Shown here: piece by piece, positions 1 through 11,697 of the stretch
Layout of the letters: every line of letters starts with the position of its first letter
Numbering within the stretch: position 1 is the stretch's first letter
Assembly (NCBI RefSeq): GCF_000485595.1
Contig: NW_014577406.1
Location: 241,001-281,793 of the forward strand
From: Priapulus caudatus
Taxonomy: Eukaryota; Priapulida; Priapulimorpha; Priapulimorphida; Priapulidae
Direction of reading: 5' to 3'
Length of the DNA stretch: 40,793 nt
The notes under the pieces: model-generated
Databases searched by the model: none
What the model was told of the DNA's origin: nothing
The model's input: only the letters and a program-made list of their open reading frames with translations
Program-made: the position numbers and the translations under genes

Positions 1-57
1 TGCGTGTGCGTGTGCGTGTGCGTGTGCGTGTGCGTGTGCGTGTGCGTGTGTGTGTGT
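1..57. repeat. (TGCGTG)n / (TG)n microsatellite
   Basis: The window opens in a TGCGTG hexamer run that decays into TG dinucleotides. It is a simple repeat cut by the window edge, so its full length is unknown. Confidence 0.95.
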
Positions 58-3000
58 GGTGTAAATTCTTGTTGCTCTCGATCATGATTTTGACAGATCC
101 ACAAGGAGACAGCAGTGCGAGGAGACTTGCATCATATGTGTCAGTTATCTTCGTGTGACCACGTGCCCAAGTTTCCATGTGACCCATGTTCTGCGGTCCC
201 CGCCTATCACATACCACAAAGTAAAACCTCTAACGCATTGTCTTCTGTGGGGAAACACTAGCAGCGCCACCACTATGCGCTGTAAACACTTAATTCTTTT
301 CAATTACCCGATGTCTCCAAATCCTCTGCATGTTCATGCTGACACGGCGCTGTTGGTAAAGCCAAAGCTAAAATCCATTTTTGGACTAATGCGCGAGCCG
401 CTTTGGATCTACTTTGACAAACGACTACATCCATATAAACGTGTAGGACATCGGCTTTACACACGCATAAGCTGTTAATTCTCCCTACAGATCTACATCA
501 TGTCTAAGCAGATGCCGAGTTTACGGTCAAACGCGAATGCCAGGTGTGTCCTAGAGGCACTGGTCACTGTACGAAATTGTTCTTATAGTTTAACCTATTT
601 ACACATTCACACGTGTGTCTAGTCTGTCCGCGATTTGATCGAATCTCGTTCGCCTTTTGTTACCTGCCTCGTACCTACCGGACATAACATCGTTAACGGG
701 TCAAAGCAAGACGATACGATCATTGTGGAAACCGTGGAAACAATAGAGGTAGGTTAACCAGGCTCTAGTCATTCGATTTCTTTCGTCTGCCTCTGATGTA
801 AAATCCGTGAAATCGATTTTTGAATTAGATATTGTTTATACTAGACGCACAATGAACCCGTGGGCGCTCGATATTTTTACCAACATTTTATTTACTCCAA
901 AATTAACCATATGCTGCGGAAAAACTATGCTATCTTTTATGTGGAATATTTTAACTCCTTTAGGCCTACTACATAGTATACAACTATGTACTCCTAAACA
1001 TCTCTTAGCTATATATGGTAACACCGAAATTTAACAGAGAGCTCTCGGCACACTTCAGAGCCCGCCTTCTAGCTTCATTCACCTTACACTTGCACAGTAC
1101 TGCTACAGGTGCATTCCTTATGGCTGACAGCTAGTACCTGTGGGATTTATAACTGGTACCCTGTATATAACAATACCAGGCGCGAACAGCCTACCTGCTG
1201 GGCGGACTATAAAGCCGTACAATAATGGCACGGACCGCAACAAAGCACTAGCAAGCCGAAGTTAGGAGTTAACGTGGGAAGCACAGCATAAGGTTATAAG
1301 GTACAATGTTTAGGTGTAAGGCACTTTAGCTTCACAGCAGAGGCATTGCCATAGACTTAAAGGAAAACCTAGAAGGTTTCCGACTTGTTTTCATATGGAT
1401 AGTGCATTACAGAGAGGGCTATATATACAGCGGCACATGTTCAAGTAGAAGTAACAGGTGCTAATACAAATGAAACATCTATAAGCACTTTATTTAATTA
1501 CTTAATTGATACTTGGTTTAACTAATTAATAATTTTTCTAGGTAAGTACTGTTCGGCTGAAGTTTAAGGAGAATCTACGAGCAATTAAGTTTAGTTGATC
1601 AAGATATTGAACGGCGAATTGAGCTAATCAATACGTGTGCTTTCGATGAAAATTATTGGTAAAACTACTTACAAATAAACTATTCTTAACGCCGAACGTT
1701 GGGCCACATCTAGAAAATGTTTACCCAAAGCTCCATATACTTCTAAATGTGAATGTGTTTCGGAGTTTGTGATTCAGCTGAATAATAATGACGAGGAAGG
1801 GTCGCAGCTGCCAGTCAACGTGCGTGGTGAGGCGGAGGTGAGGCGGGGGTGGGTGTGAGACGAGGGTTTCACGGATAAATACATGATGATTTACACTTAT
1901 TTGCATTTATTAGGTCGTAAACCCTTATTTTATTTTTCTCCAAGACCTATAGCGGGGCAGCTAGCCTCCCCCTCCCCCAACCGGAGGCACTACGGTCCTG
2001 CCACCCGTACACACATATGTCACTCCACCCCGCGCGTGTGTTAGAATGTATAGTAAATTCGGGTCGGAAATAGGGGGAGGATTAGGCACTACTGCAAACT
2101 CAGTAGGAAATCCTCGCTAATCCATCCAAATCTCGGCAATTATGATGAAGTGCTCCACCTGAAAGGCGGCGTAATCATACATTGTTTTCGCGCGGCCTGG
2201 AGTGGTGCTTGTGCGCCGGCGAAATGACCATTGTCCACTGTTGTCCGCCACTTCCACCGCCACTCCGGTGAATCTTGCGCTACTTAATAGAAGGCCGTGA
2301 TAGCCATTGTTCGGCCAAGGTGGCAGAGATTTCGGGACGTGGGTAGGATAGGTGCACGGGTGTTTGAACGCCACTCGTGTGCACTTGCGCTCGTTTAGAC
2401 AATACACGAGCTTTGCTTGTAAGGACCCTCAGTGCGGCTGAGAATCTGCTGTCTAAGCCCGCCTGCTTGTTAACGATGCTGGAGAAGTTCTCCAGGTGTC
2501 TCGACGACCGTGGCGGCACTTTGGACCTCGCTGGCGGTTCCTAAGTTCTCTAGTATTTGACTTGCAAAAGGACCCTCCACTATTCTTCCTTCTTCTACTT
2601 CATAATACTTTACAGAGACCGCTCTGTGCGAATAATTTCTGTTCCACGATCGTTATATATATATTTTTTTTATGCGCACGACCCTCTCTCCCCCTGCTCC
2701 CTTTCCCTCCCACTCCCTCTCCCTCTCATCGGTAGACTTTAAAGCGCCCCGAGGGTTCTTATCGAATCTTCAATGCGATGCGGCAATGCTAATTAGACAA
2801 AACCAGAACAACGGCCGACAACTCTGGTAAACGACCAGGGCATAATGGCGGCACTGCTACCCGACTTGACCCCACCATGGCAGCTTCAAAAGGGGCCCTC
2901 CAGCGACACGCACGGAGTTACCTGACTGGTTGTAATGCTAATTGCCTCTTACGGAACAAAAGTGTCCACCTCCGTAACCAGCAGACGCCGAAGCGGTCGC

Positions 3001-3560
3001 TATGCCTTGCGGCAAAATTGAAAAGAGCCCTAAGGCTTGCTCATTCTTGTTACGATTCCACCCGTAGGGTGAAGTGTCGCTTTCGCCCGGCGGCTTTCAA
3101 TTGCCCTAAGGGTATCCAACGGCTATAGCTTGCGTGTGGTAAGGCTAACTAAACAATGTCGTGACAATAGTAGAAAGGTTTGGAAACTGTGACAAACGTT
3201 GTCTGTAATGATAGGCTTGGTACTGCCTGTGGGGAGCCAAACGCCAGCGGCAAGGTTCAATAGATGCCGCGGGCTATTAAGCCCAAGTTGGTTAGAATTA
3301 GATTAGAGTGTTGTCCTTGCTCGAAACTGAAGAGGAGGTTTCTGATATAACCTGCGATTTGTATATGGGTATGTTATAAGTATATGGGTATTTTTATGAG
3401 CTTTAACCTTATCTTTATAACCCTCATAATCTTTCATTATTTAAGGCCCGTATGCGTGTGCGCGAGGGAAATAGTGAGGTAGAGGGGAAGAGAAAAAGTG
3501 AGATGAGGAAACATTGAAGTGAGTTATATGAGGTAAACGCATATTTTATGCAGGTTACTA
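58..3560. other. No recognisable gene
   Basis: Open frames here are all short (at most 108 codons), overlap on both strands and match no domain I recognise. GC content rises around 2100-3130 without a convincing exon. I see AT-rich patches, a pyrimidine-rich stretch at about 2680-2735 and nothing else that I can support. Single short exons of an unrecognised gene cannot be excluded. Confidence 0.5.
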
Positions 3561-3563
3561 CGA

Positions 3564-3872
3564 GCATATCAACATGTTCTGCTTGCATCTATGACAAATA
3601 CGACATACGCATATACGCTCACCTATGACACTATTTGTCATAGGAAGATTCTTCCTATGACAAATATTGGCGAGTCAACTTCGTTCCACTTTGCAGCTGA
3701 AATTCACTGCTTGCGTTCATAATAGCGATCCTAAACTCCTATGATGCGCACAACACATACAACAATATTTGTCATAGGAAGAATCTTTCTATGACAAATA
3801 GTGTCATAGGAGAGCGTATATGCGTATGTCATATTTGTCATAGATGCTAGCAGAACAGGCTGTACATATGCA
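3564..3872. mobile_element. Palindromic MITE with about 105-bp arms
   Basis: Two arms (about 3564-3667 and 3768-3872) are near-perfect inverted copies around a 100-bp unrelated loop. The arms share GCATCTATGACAAATA and CATACGCATATACGCTC. Each arm also contains its own small palindromes built from CTATGACAAAT and ATTTGTCATAG, so the element has hairpins within a hairpin. It encodes no protein. This fits a non-autonomous foldback or MITE-type DNA transposon. The superfamily is unknown because I could not define a target-site duplication. Confidence 0.75.
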
Positions 3873-3875
3873 CAT

Positions 3876-5257
3876 AACGAGACCGCTTACTAAACAGGCA
3901 GCAATCAGGGTTCCAAGTGCAAGTTTTGTATCTGTTGTATCCTGTTGTACACCTCCCCTCCATCTTGACATCGTAGCCAAGGGCAAAGTTTTCACACATC
4001 ATCGTGTACCCCTTGTAAAATCACGACGTGATGACGACGATATGAGTTCGCTACAAATGCTCGCGTGAGGTCGCTGCTGCGAAGCATAGAAATAATAGAC
4101 TAGTTTGTCTCGCTATAATACAGCTCTATGCCACGAAGTGTGTGCGACCTACGTGGCCAATTATTCTGTTTTGGAGTTGAGAACTGTGTCCACTTCGGTG
4201 GGAGCCTCGTGGAGATATTGTGTGCGTGAAGCATGCCCCGAGGCAAGGCAGCTGGAGCTAACCGCACGCAGGGAGCGCCAACGGTGCTTGCAGAAGCTCT
4301 GCGATAGCACTCGGGCAGTGGCCCCGGGCAATATTTTCACACGTCCAATAAACATGTTGGCAGGAGCCCATAGAAAATTATGAGCTAATTACTGAAAGTT
4401 ACACAAATAACCGCGAACGGGGTGGGAAAGTTTACTGGCCCCGGGTTCTGCTCGCGGAGTCTGCCGTCAACAGTGACTTTGTTCTGGTTCGAGGGGCGTG
4501 GTAGTGCGTGTCGTGCCGGTGGCATTTTACCTCTTGGCGCACGCACGCATACTTTAAACCTGTGTGGCAGGGAGCATCCATGCCTCTCCACCTCTATTGT
4601 GCTGTCCACGCGACGGTTACAGTTATTCGACCAGGAAAGGTGTTGCGAACTTAGTGGGGAAATACTGCGAATAAATCCTTTTAAACAAGGATGGGAACGT
4701 GTGCTGCCGGTGAGGACTAGAGGGTGTAACAGTTGTGGAAGGTTGTAATGACCGTCGCACGCTGTGAGCGTCCCGGGTCTATCCCGCCAGGAACCCGCTG
4801 CAATTCTAGAGAGGTTAAACGCAGTGAAAATGTTAAAGAATTAGGAAGGCGGGTGACCATTGATGACAGCTGCAGCTGGCTACTCTCCCGCGACACAACA
4901 ATGTGGAAACAACACGCGCGTGTTCACTAAGCCTGAACTCTGCTCTGAAACAGTTAATAAATACTAACAAAAATCAAATGTCTAATTTGTCTGTTGTATC
5001 CGGTGGTCATATAATATTGCTAGAAATCTAGTCAATAACGTGGGGATGTAAACTACACTGACTAGTTCACACAGATGGGTATGTGCTTGCAATCAAGTTA
5101 ATGTACCGCATTTTGTTTACTATATATATGGAATAGATCGCGCCCGATCAGAACTGTTCTTGGAACATATAGCAATAATATAGAACGTCCACAATATAGC
5201 CGTAGTAACTACTCCATTAACGACCGCGCTCGACCCACGGATGCGAATCTGGGCATG
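3876..5257. other. No recognisable gene
   Basis: There are several short open frames on both strands, the longest about 108 codons at 4422-4748. None has a recognisable domain, signal peptide or plausible splice structure. GC is slightly higher than in the flanks. Confidence 0.45.
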
Positions 5258-5447
5258 CGTTTAAACAGCGGGAGAGAAAGACAGAGAGAAACCGAGCGAG
5301 AGAGGGAAAGATATGGAGAACGAGAGGAGAGAGGAGAGAAAGAGATTGAGAGAAAGAGACTAGAGAGGAGAGAGAGAGTGATGGTATAAGAGAGGGAGCG
5401 AGAGAGAGAGAGAGAGAGAGGAGAGAGAGCGCGCGTGAGAGTGAGAG

Positions 5448-5484
<37 letters not shown>
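5258..5484. repeat. Purine-rich (GA)n low-complexity tract
   Basis: The plus strand is almost entirely purine, dominated by GAGAGA with occasional AAAG and GCGA interruptions, for about 225 bp. Such tracts can form triplex (H-DNA) structures. The serine/leucine-rich reading frame on the opposite strand is an artefact of the repeat. The tract abuts copy A of the duplicated segment. Confidence 0.9.
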
Positions 5485-5487
<3 letters not shown>

Positions 5488-6755
5488 TACGCCATACGAC
5501 TCACGAACACACGAATAACCCAGGATATACGCCAGAGTACTGACATGTAGACGCTGGCTTCCTGGCTTGCTGCTCGCTCACATGTACACGCTCGCTGCGC
5601 TGGATGGCTGGCTCGCTGACTCGACGCGCTAATATTGATCGCGCGAACACACGAACACACGCACACGAGACCGAAAACATAACCGCCTCCCCAACTCTGT
5701 TGGGCGGAGGTAATAATTATTATAGCAGTGATTCGGTGGCGATCTAGCCGACGCAGCGTATTAGCCAGCCAGCCGTGCAGCCGTGATTTGCACGGTCAGT
5801 TTTGAAAATGCACTTCCAAAAATGTGTAGCACGGCTTAAAATATTGATCTAAAGCCGTGTACATTGTAAAAATTGAACTCCCAAATATTTTTTCTGCACT
5901 ACCACAATACTCATTCCTGGCTAATATTCCCTGAGCAGACGCGAATGCTGTGCAGTCGTGCCCTCTGGCTGTGATGATAGGTCTGCGTGTGCAGGACATT
6001 TTGGAGATGCTAGCTGGTGCGTGAAAGGATGAGAGCTAGCTGGCTGATATTCAAGGATAAATCCAGTCAGCTAGCTGGTAAATAAAAGGTACCTAACACC
6101 AGGAAATGCTGAGTCATCGTGGTCATGCGACGTGAAAAATTGAGAGGGAAGGAAGTGACTGGGTGTTGCTACAGTGCGAGTAGTTGAAGATAATTTGATG
6201 AAATTCTATGTATAGCTACCTAGTAGAATGCACTTCCGATGTTCTGGTGGCGAAGTCAAAAAGTGATTTATGATACTAAATAGAAATGTAGCGTGTGTAT
6301 AGGGTAGTGAGAAGAGGTTTGCAAGGTGGGAAGTAAACAGGAAGACACTATCCATAAGAAACGGGAATTAATTTATTTCTGCGTGAAAGTTAGAGCAGAA
6401 TACTGGACAATACTGTGACCACGGAACGCTCATATTTCGTAGCTTGTATGCTTATACCTGTAACCATGATTGTATCCCCCCCGACGAAGTCGGCGGGGAT
6501 ACTATGGTTTCATGTCTCCCCAGCCGCCGCCGCTCGGTCCGCCGCAGAGAATTTCCCTTCCGCTCTCTAACTCGGCCCCTAAGTGACCTAGCGCTACCAA
6601 ACTTGGTATACTTACACATCTTGGGGAGAAGGTGAGCAGCGTACCAAAACCAGGTCACTGCGACCTTTATTTGACCTTTACCTTGACCTTGATCATATTT
6701 TCCTTCCGCTCTCTAACTCGGCCTCTAATTGACCTAGCGCTACCATGTGTAGGTA
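5485..6755 (+). repeat. Duplicated segment, copy A (matches 12845-14010)
   Basis: From CATACGCCATACGACTCACG onward, this segment is repeated in the same order and orientation at 12845-14010. Copy A is cleaner and contains about 75 bp (around 5815-5885) missing from copy B. It ends in one and a half units of a roughly 150-bp repeat (starts near 6553 and 6704) that is expanded to about 11 units in copy B. A 14-bp-stem hairpin (6472-6502, one mismatch) sits just before the units. No coding capacity is recognised. It behaves like a dispersed repeat, perhaps a non-autonomous element with an internal minisatellite. Confidence 0.8.
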
Positions 6756-7660
6756 CGCATGATATGTTATGCCGAGCTGGATGAAAGGCGAACTGCGCTG
6801 GGCTCAAAGCTCATTTCACAAAATATTTTTAAATAATTAAAAGGTATCTGTTGTTTCTTTTATAATCTTTTTAGCACAGTCTTTGTCATGTGTCTTTGTA
6901 TGCTCCTTTTTCTTCCTACGTCCGCTTACTTTTTTCTCTTCTCTCTCTCTTTTTTTGGCCGGCGTTTTGGGGCGGGGGGGCCGCCCCCACCGCCCCCCTC
7001 TCTGGCTACGCGCCTGGTATTACTCTGTTGATTAATCTATATTGAGATATATTTTGTTGACTTATTGGTTCACACTCCCTGTAGTGTATTGTCTTGACTC
7101 AAATTGACTCAAAACCGGTACCTATATAAACAGTTATATATGCCTATATATATATATTTCGTTCACTTCTCTCCGCATCTCATAATTCCTACAAGTACTC
7201 ATATTTATTGTACCAACTATGTTGTTGTTTTCCTGTATATTATTTATATGTTCCAATCCAGATATCCTCGACCCAAATTGCTTACGGTACTGACTATTGT
7301 CTAATATTTAACAAGACTATTTGTTCGATGCACTAATCATGTTCGCCAGTCTGTCCGCGTTCCAATATGTCTCGTTCACACATACTCATATTTCACCTCT
7401 ATGTACATCCGTTAATTGTTTATATCTAGAGACATTTATTCCTTTATTGTCTATCAATATTTTTTTTAATATTTCGTCGTCTGCATAATAACTAATTCTA
7501 TAGGGGCGGCTGACTTTGATGACCTGCGGGTTTTTCGCCGTCCCCGTGCTCCATTTAGTAATGATTGTATTTGTTTTTGTTTGTTCACGGATTGATAATC
7601 AATGTGTGATTGTATATAACTTGCACTTATGTGTCTTATGCACAAATAATTTTTTTTGCA
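6756..7660. other. No gene; AT-rich sequence and a transposon terminus
   Basis: The sequence is AT-rich with a TATATA run near 7137-7160. At about 6956-7016 a G/C-rich block ends in GGCTACGCGCCTG. Its reverse complement begins CAGGCGCGTAGCCAG, like the termini of many non-autonomous hAT elements. I did not find a matching left end, so this is probably a solo terminus. Confidence 0.4.
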
Positions 7661-7697
7661 TCTTGAATCTTGAATCTTGAATCCCTCTTGAATCTTC
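7661..7697. repeat. (CTTGAAT)n short tandem tail
   Basis: Three to four CTTGAAT units follow a T run. Short tandem tails of this type commonly terminate poly(A)-less non-LTR retrotransposons. The orientation (plus-strand tail) is opposite to the retroelement coding debris next to it, so it may mark the end of a separate element. Confidence 0.5.
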
Positions 7698-7851
7698 CAG
7701 TACCACAGGCGCTCCCCGCAAGTCAGAGATTTACAAAGTGCATAAATGTAAAAAGAGGGCAGCACCTACCGAGGGTCGCCCGCCACCTACGAACGTCGAA
7801 TCGGCGGGCGGGCGTGGAAAAAGTAACCGAAAAAGTGATCTACCTCCGTCT

Positions 7852-9069
7852 CTATCTCATACTATCTGTGTGTAGTTTGTGAATAGCTGCTTTACTCTTT
7901 CTTGGATGTTCGAGGTAAGTGTTGTGAAATTGTTGTTTTGTTGGGGGGGCCGTGACAGTGAGGATGGCGCTTTGGCAGTCCGAGAAGATTCTGAGTTTTG
8001 ATATGGTGTGGAGTGCAGAGTAGTTGATTGCGAAGTCCATTGCGAGGAATATTGCGTGAAGTTCTCCGTGATAGCTGCTGCTTTTACACGAGACAGCCTT
8101 TCGGATGGCGATGGCTTGGCTGTTGATGCCATTCGCGTAGACGATGGCTGCCGCCCCACAGGGTCCAGGATTCCCGAGAGCTGATCCGTCAGTGAAGGCG
8201 ATTATGGTCTTTTCATCAGTCTCCTTCAGCTGTTCCTCCGTGATTTTCCTTGCCTTTTCAGCTTGGGCGGTCGATCTGCTCTTGCTGTTACCGAGCGTGT
8301 ACCATGAGTTATTAACCCTGGTTACCATCGTCGCATTGAGCGTGCCCAAGCTGTATTGTGGTTCGTGGTCAACCCGGTCCAGTGAGAAGTTCCTGCATAG
8401 GGAGTTGACAGCCATTTTGATGTGGTGTAAGGGGGTTAGGGTTCGGTGATCCATGAAGACTTTGTTATCCAGGTTATGTAGTACCATGCAGCGGAGAGGG
8501 TTGTCATGGGGCTTCCTCAGGATGCGAATGATTTCGTGAGCCAAGATTTCCTGAAAGCGGAGTCTCAGCGGTGGTACATGCGTGAGGACTTCTAGGGCCG
8601 ACTCTGGTGTTGTGTTGATGGTGCCAGAGGCTCTCAGTAGGGCTATGCGCTGCACTCTGTAAATTTTCCTGAGTTGTTCCTTGGACGCGCAACACCAGAT
8701 AGGGTACGCGTATTCCAGATGAGGTCTGACGCATGCCTTGTAAAGTGCGATTCCGATCTCCATTTTCATTCCGCCTATGTCTGCCATGAGCGCGCTGATT
8801 CTTGCCAGGGCTCCGAACGCTTTCTTGGCTGTTTTGTCAGTGTGTTCTTGGAACGTCAGGTGCTGATCCAAGGTGACTCTCCTATCTGCAGTAAACAACT
8901 CCTCACTCCAAAAGAAAAGCCTAACGTCGGCGCGAATGCTGAGTCTGCACTGCCTACGCTGCGTACTCCCCATACATAATCGGGGATGTAACACCAATCC
9001 ATGTGGTGGCGGTGGAAGACCATCCATCCCTCCCTGGAAAAATGCAGGGCGTCCACAATGATGGAACAA
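7852..9069 (-). pseudogene. Non-LTR retrotransposon ORF2 fragment (RT thumb region plus RNase H)
   Basis: This 405-codon frame is a retrotransposon remnant, not a host gene. Residues about 64-190 resemble the segment after the RT palm in I/Jockey-type elements (TLDQHLTFQEH, then KACVRPHLEYA). Residues about 288-375 are an RNase H domain with FTDGSA (Asp294), YHGELHA (Glu336) and FSDCQSA (Asp364). The domain is then broken. Near a G run at 7943-7949 the frame shifts, and the alternative frame continues an RNase H-like helix (NIQERVKQLF) before stopping at 7857, ahead of the last catalytic region. The first 60 or so residues do not look like RT, so the 5' side is truncated or rearranged. The RNase H domain suggests the I clade or a relative; the exact clade is uncertain. 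Confidence 0.85.
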
Positions 9070-9279
9070 AATGTTAAAATGAATAGAAATAATCTCATAG
9101 AAAGATTGCAGCGTAGCATGCCCAAGGAGTGAGTGATATTTTTATAAATTTAATCTATGTGGGAGTTTCTGTGATAGTCCCTGTTTATGATAATGCCCAG
9201 ATTTTTCTACACTGAGGTAATTGATAAGTTAGTAGGTTAGGGTGATTTCGACAGGGTCCTTCTCAGAGTTTAGGATTGG

Positions 9280-9500
9280 CTAGCTAAAGGTCATTCTGCG
9301 GGTTGAGACCCATTTTTCAATGTGAGTAACGATACTCTGCATAGCTAATTGGTCATTCTTACTGTAAATCATGAGGTATAGTAGCGTATCATCAACAAAA
9401 AAACATCTAGAAGTAAAAATTACAGGTTTAACAGATGATTGATAAAGGCTTATAATAATAGCGGGCCAAGCACAGAACCTTTAGGAAGAACCTTTTACAA
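9280..9500 (-). pseudogene. Decayed reverse-transcriptase palm of a non-LTR retrotransposon
   Basis: On the minus strand, LPKGSVLGPLLL is followed by an in-frame stop and AFINHL. A second stretch reads FVDDTLLYL, then DQLAMQSIVTHIEKWVSTRR. These are the PQGSVLGPLLF-like and ADD-box regions of LINE reverse transcriptases. Stops and gaps between them show that the copy is dead. It has the same orientation as 7852-9069 and lies upstream of it, so both may derive from one element, but this part is much more decayed and could come from a different family. Confidence 0.75.
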
Positions 9501-9509
9501 TCACGGAAC

Positions 9510-11090
9510 CTGAATCAGTGATGTAACCGTAACCACAGCTGCCATGCGTGCTGCTGTTGGCACAGACAAAAATCTACAAATTGAGTTCGTACTCAAGCTT
9601 TAGGTAGTAATATCCAATCCCATATGAGTGAGTTTAGGAATTAAAACGTCAAACTCAGTCATATGGATTGGACCATTCCAATAATAAATTTATAGTATAT
9701 AATTCAAATTACATTCACTACCACAGTTTTATTGGATGTTTCTTCCATTTATTGTCCAATAGTTATACATATACAGTGTTTCCCCTGCATTGACACGAGC
9801 GAGGCGGGACGCCTTGCACAAATTCTCAGCCGCCAAACAGAAATTTGTCCAAAACACCGCCTCGCTGACGAAACTTTTGACAACTTGAAAAAGAGATTCA
9901 AGAGTCTCATACAATGTGTTCAGAATAGCTTAAAATGCACCAAATTGCTCCATTTTTTCAAAAAATTGCGGGGGGAGCATGGCCCCGGACCCTCCTAGCT
10001 TGGCCAGCACCTGCGCTGCTCGCTTTGCTAGGACCTTGAAATGCGCAAACACATCACAAAAAACATTTGCCACCTCACCGACCTTTTTGGCCAGGGGAAA
10101 CACTGCATATATACACTGCTCAAGTACTCCTTCACAATGCACAGTATATCACTGTATGCAATATCTGGCACAGTGTGTACAGAGTGAGAGACGGAGAATG
10201 TGGAAAGGGATGAACAAAAAAAGTGAAGGCAGGATCGAGAGACCAGGGGAAGGGGGAGATAAGGAAATGGGAAAAGAAAGAAGGTGAGGACGCCCGGAAG
10301 TGTGAGATTGAAGTGGTTTATCACATTATACAAACACGATCAAAGAGTAATTTAATTCATGACATACATGGAACATCAAAATAAAAACACATCTATCGTT
10401 TATCCACAAACATTTGAAGATCAATTATCTTCGCGCACTACTGCCCCCCCCCCCACTACGCAGGGAGAAAATATTCCCAATAATTCCAATTTGATTCTTT
10501 GTCAATTTTTGAATTCAATGCCCTATATTCCATTATACGGCTGCATGTTCTGCCCCAACGTAAGGAGGTGCATGAGTCTGTCTGATCTATAGATGTGTGC
10601 CGACAACCAGTGATGTTTGCAATAGGCGCCACAACTAATGCTATTGCACAGGTAATTGAGATCCTACAACTCGCATAGGTGTGTAAATTCTGTCTACCGC
10701 CAAGTCCTAAAGTCATGAAAACTAATCACACTGAACAGGTCGGCCGCTCTGCTTTCTGGCACTTCTTACGTTTCAAGTTAGCAAAGAAGGATTGTGATGG
10801 TCACTATTGTGTTGTCGGCCCTCCGCACGTGGGACCCAGATCCCCGTGTATTTATCCCTGTGACCGCAGCATGCGATATTCAACCAGATTAAAAAGCTAT
10901 AGACACGATAGACAGTTAAATGATGATCACAAATTACAGTAAGTCAGTAAAATCAGTCAGTAAATCAAGGTATGTTGTAGAAGTGACAGTGAAGAAGGGT
11001 TTATTAATGTGATCCAGGTAAGTTTTAGAGGTGACATGCAGTGATTAAGAATGGGGTTATTAAATTAATCCAGGTATGTTTTGTTCTGTG
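9510..11090. other. No recognisable gene; repeat debris
   Basis: Short open frames here lack recognisable domains. A GGGGGGAGCATGGCCCC-type block at about 9965-9995 looks like the G-rich ends of interspersed repeats. Around 10968-11085 a roughly 57-bp unit (GATCCAGGTAAGTTTTAGAG / AATCCAGGTATGTTTT) occurs twice in tandem. Confidence 0.4.
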
Positions 11091-11097
11091 TATGAAT

Positions 11098-11238
11098 TCC
11101 GATAAAATGTCTGATAAAATGTCCTTGAATTTCCGATAAAATGTCCTTGAATTTCCGATAAAATGTCCTTGAATTTCCGATAAAATGTCCTTGAATTTCC
11201 GATAAAATGTCCTCGAATTTCCGATAAAATGTCCTTGA
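11098..11238. repeat. 22-bp minisatellite, about 6 copies
   Basis: The unit AATTTCCGATAAAATGTCCT plus TG repeats six times with very little divergence; one unit has CTCG for CTTG. The period is not a multiple of three, so overlapping frames show a 22-residue protein repeat every three units. That is an artefact, not a gene. Confidence 0.92.
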
Positions 11239-11675
11239 AAAGTCATTGAAGAAAATGTCAGTCCACCTGTATGAACCATGTGTAACTAATAGTAAATGAC
11301 AAATGGGGCCTGCAGATATACTATGTTCGACTACATCTGAGTGCAAACACCCATAAAATACTTAGTCAGTCTGTTACAAAACACGTGTGAGTATGGTCTA
11401 CAGGTAAAGATGATTACATCTTCTTGATACCATGTATATATTCAATGCTCATTCGATAATTTTTTTTTCAAGTCCAAGTCACAGTGCAGGTTGAGCTCAG
11501 ATAAGTGATATTAGGCACGGCATACTCCTCACGCTCACTGCTCACTGTGCTTATACTGCTTGCTCACTGCTTGCTTACTGGCTCATGCCGTATTCACACT
11601 AGTTGCTACGTACCCAACCACAACAGTGTTTTATTGATTTCTATTTTGTGCAGCTGCTGAAAAGGCACTTCCAAA

Positions 11676-11697
11676 ATGGGTTCAGGAAATTCCAAAG
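11676..11697 (+). other. AIFM3: AIFM3 coding exon 1 (seven codons plus one base)
   Basis: ATG sits in a strong context (AAAATGG) and encodes MGSGNSK, then one base before a GTATGT donor (phase 1). The exon-2 acceptor after TTGCTTCTCTGTGATTCAG restores the frame and adds SYNLQRAPADMTHKGS before the conserved region. MGxxxSK matches the N-myristoylation consensus and the style of vertebrate AIFM3 N-termini. The assignment rests on splice phase plus this motif, without RNA support. Confidence 0.65.

Noticed and set aside
2877-3128. 83-codon basic open frame (MAASKGALQRH...)
   Set aside because: It has a reasonable start context but no recognisable domain, and no splice-linked or conserved neighbours that I can see. 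Not called as a gene.
4422-4748. 108-codon plus-strand frame overlapped by a minus-strand frame
   Set aside because: Both strands are open by chance in GC-richer DNA, and neither translation resembles a known family.
5217-5666. 149-codon minus-strand open frame rich in Ser and Leu
   Set aside because: It is the translation of the GA/TC low-complexity tract plus part of the duplicated segment, with no domain and no splice or start support.
11098-11238. Possible CRISPR array
   Set aside because: The 22-bp units are contiguous, with no spacers between them, and the window is eukaryotic.
11025-11346. Minus-strand frames with a repeated RTFYRKF / DILSEIQGHFI protein motif
   Set aside because: The 22-bp minisatellite cycles through all three phases and creates the same pseudo-repeat in overlapping frames.
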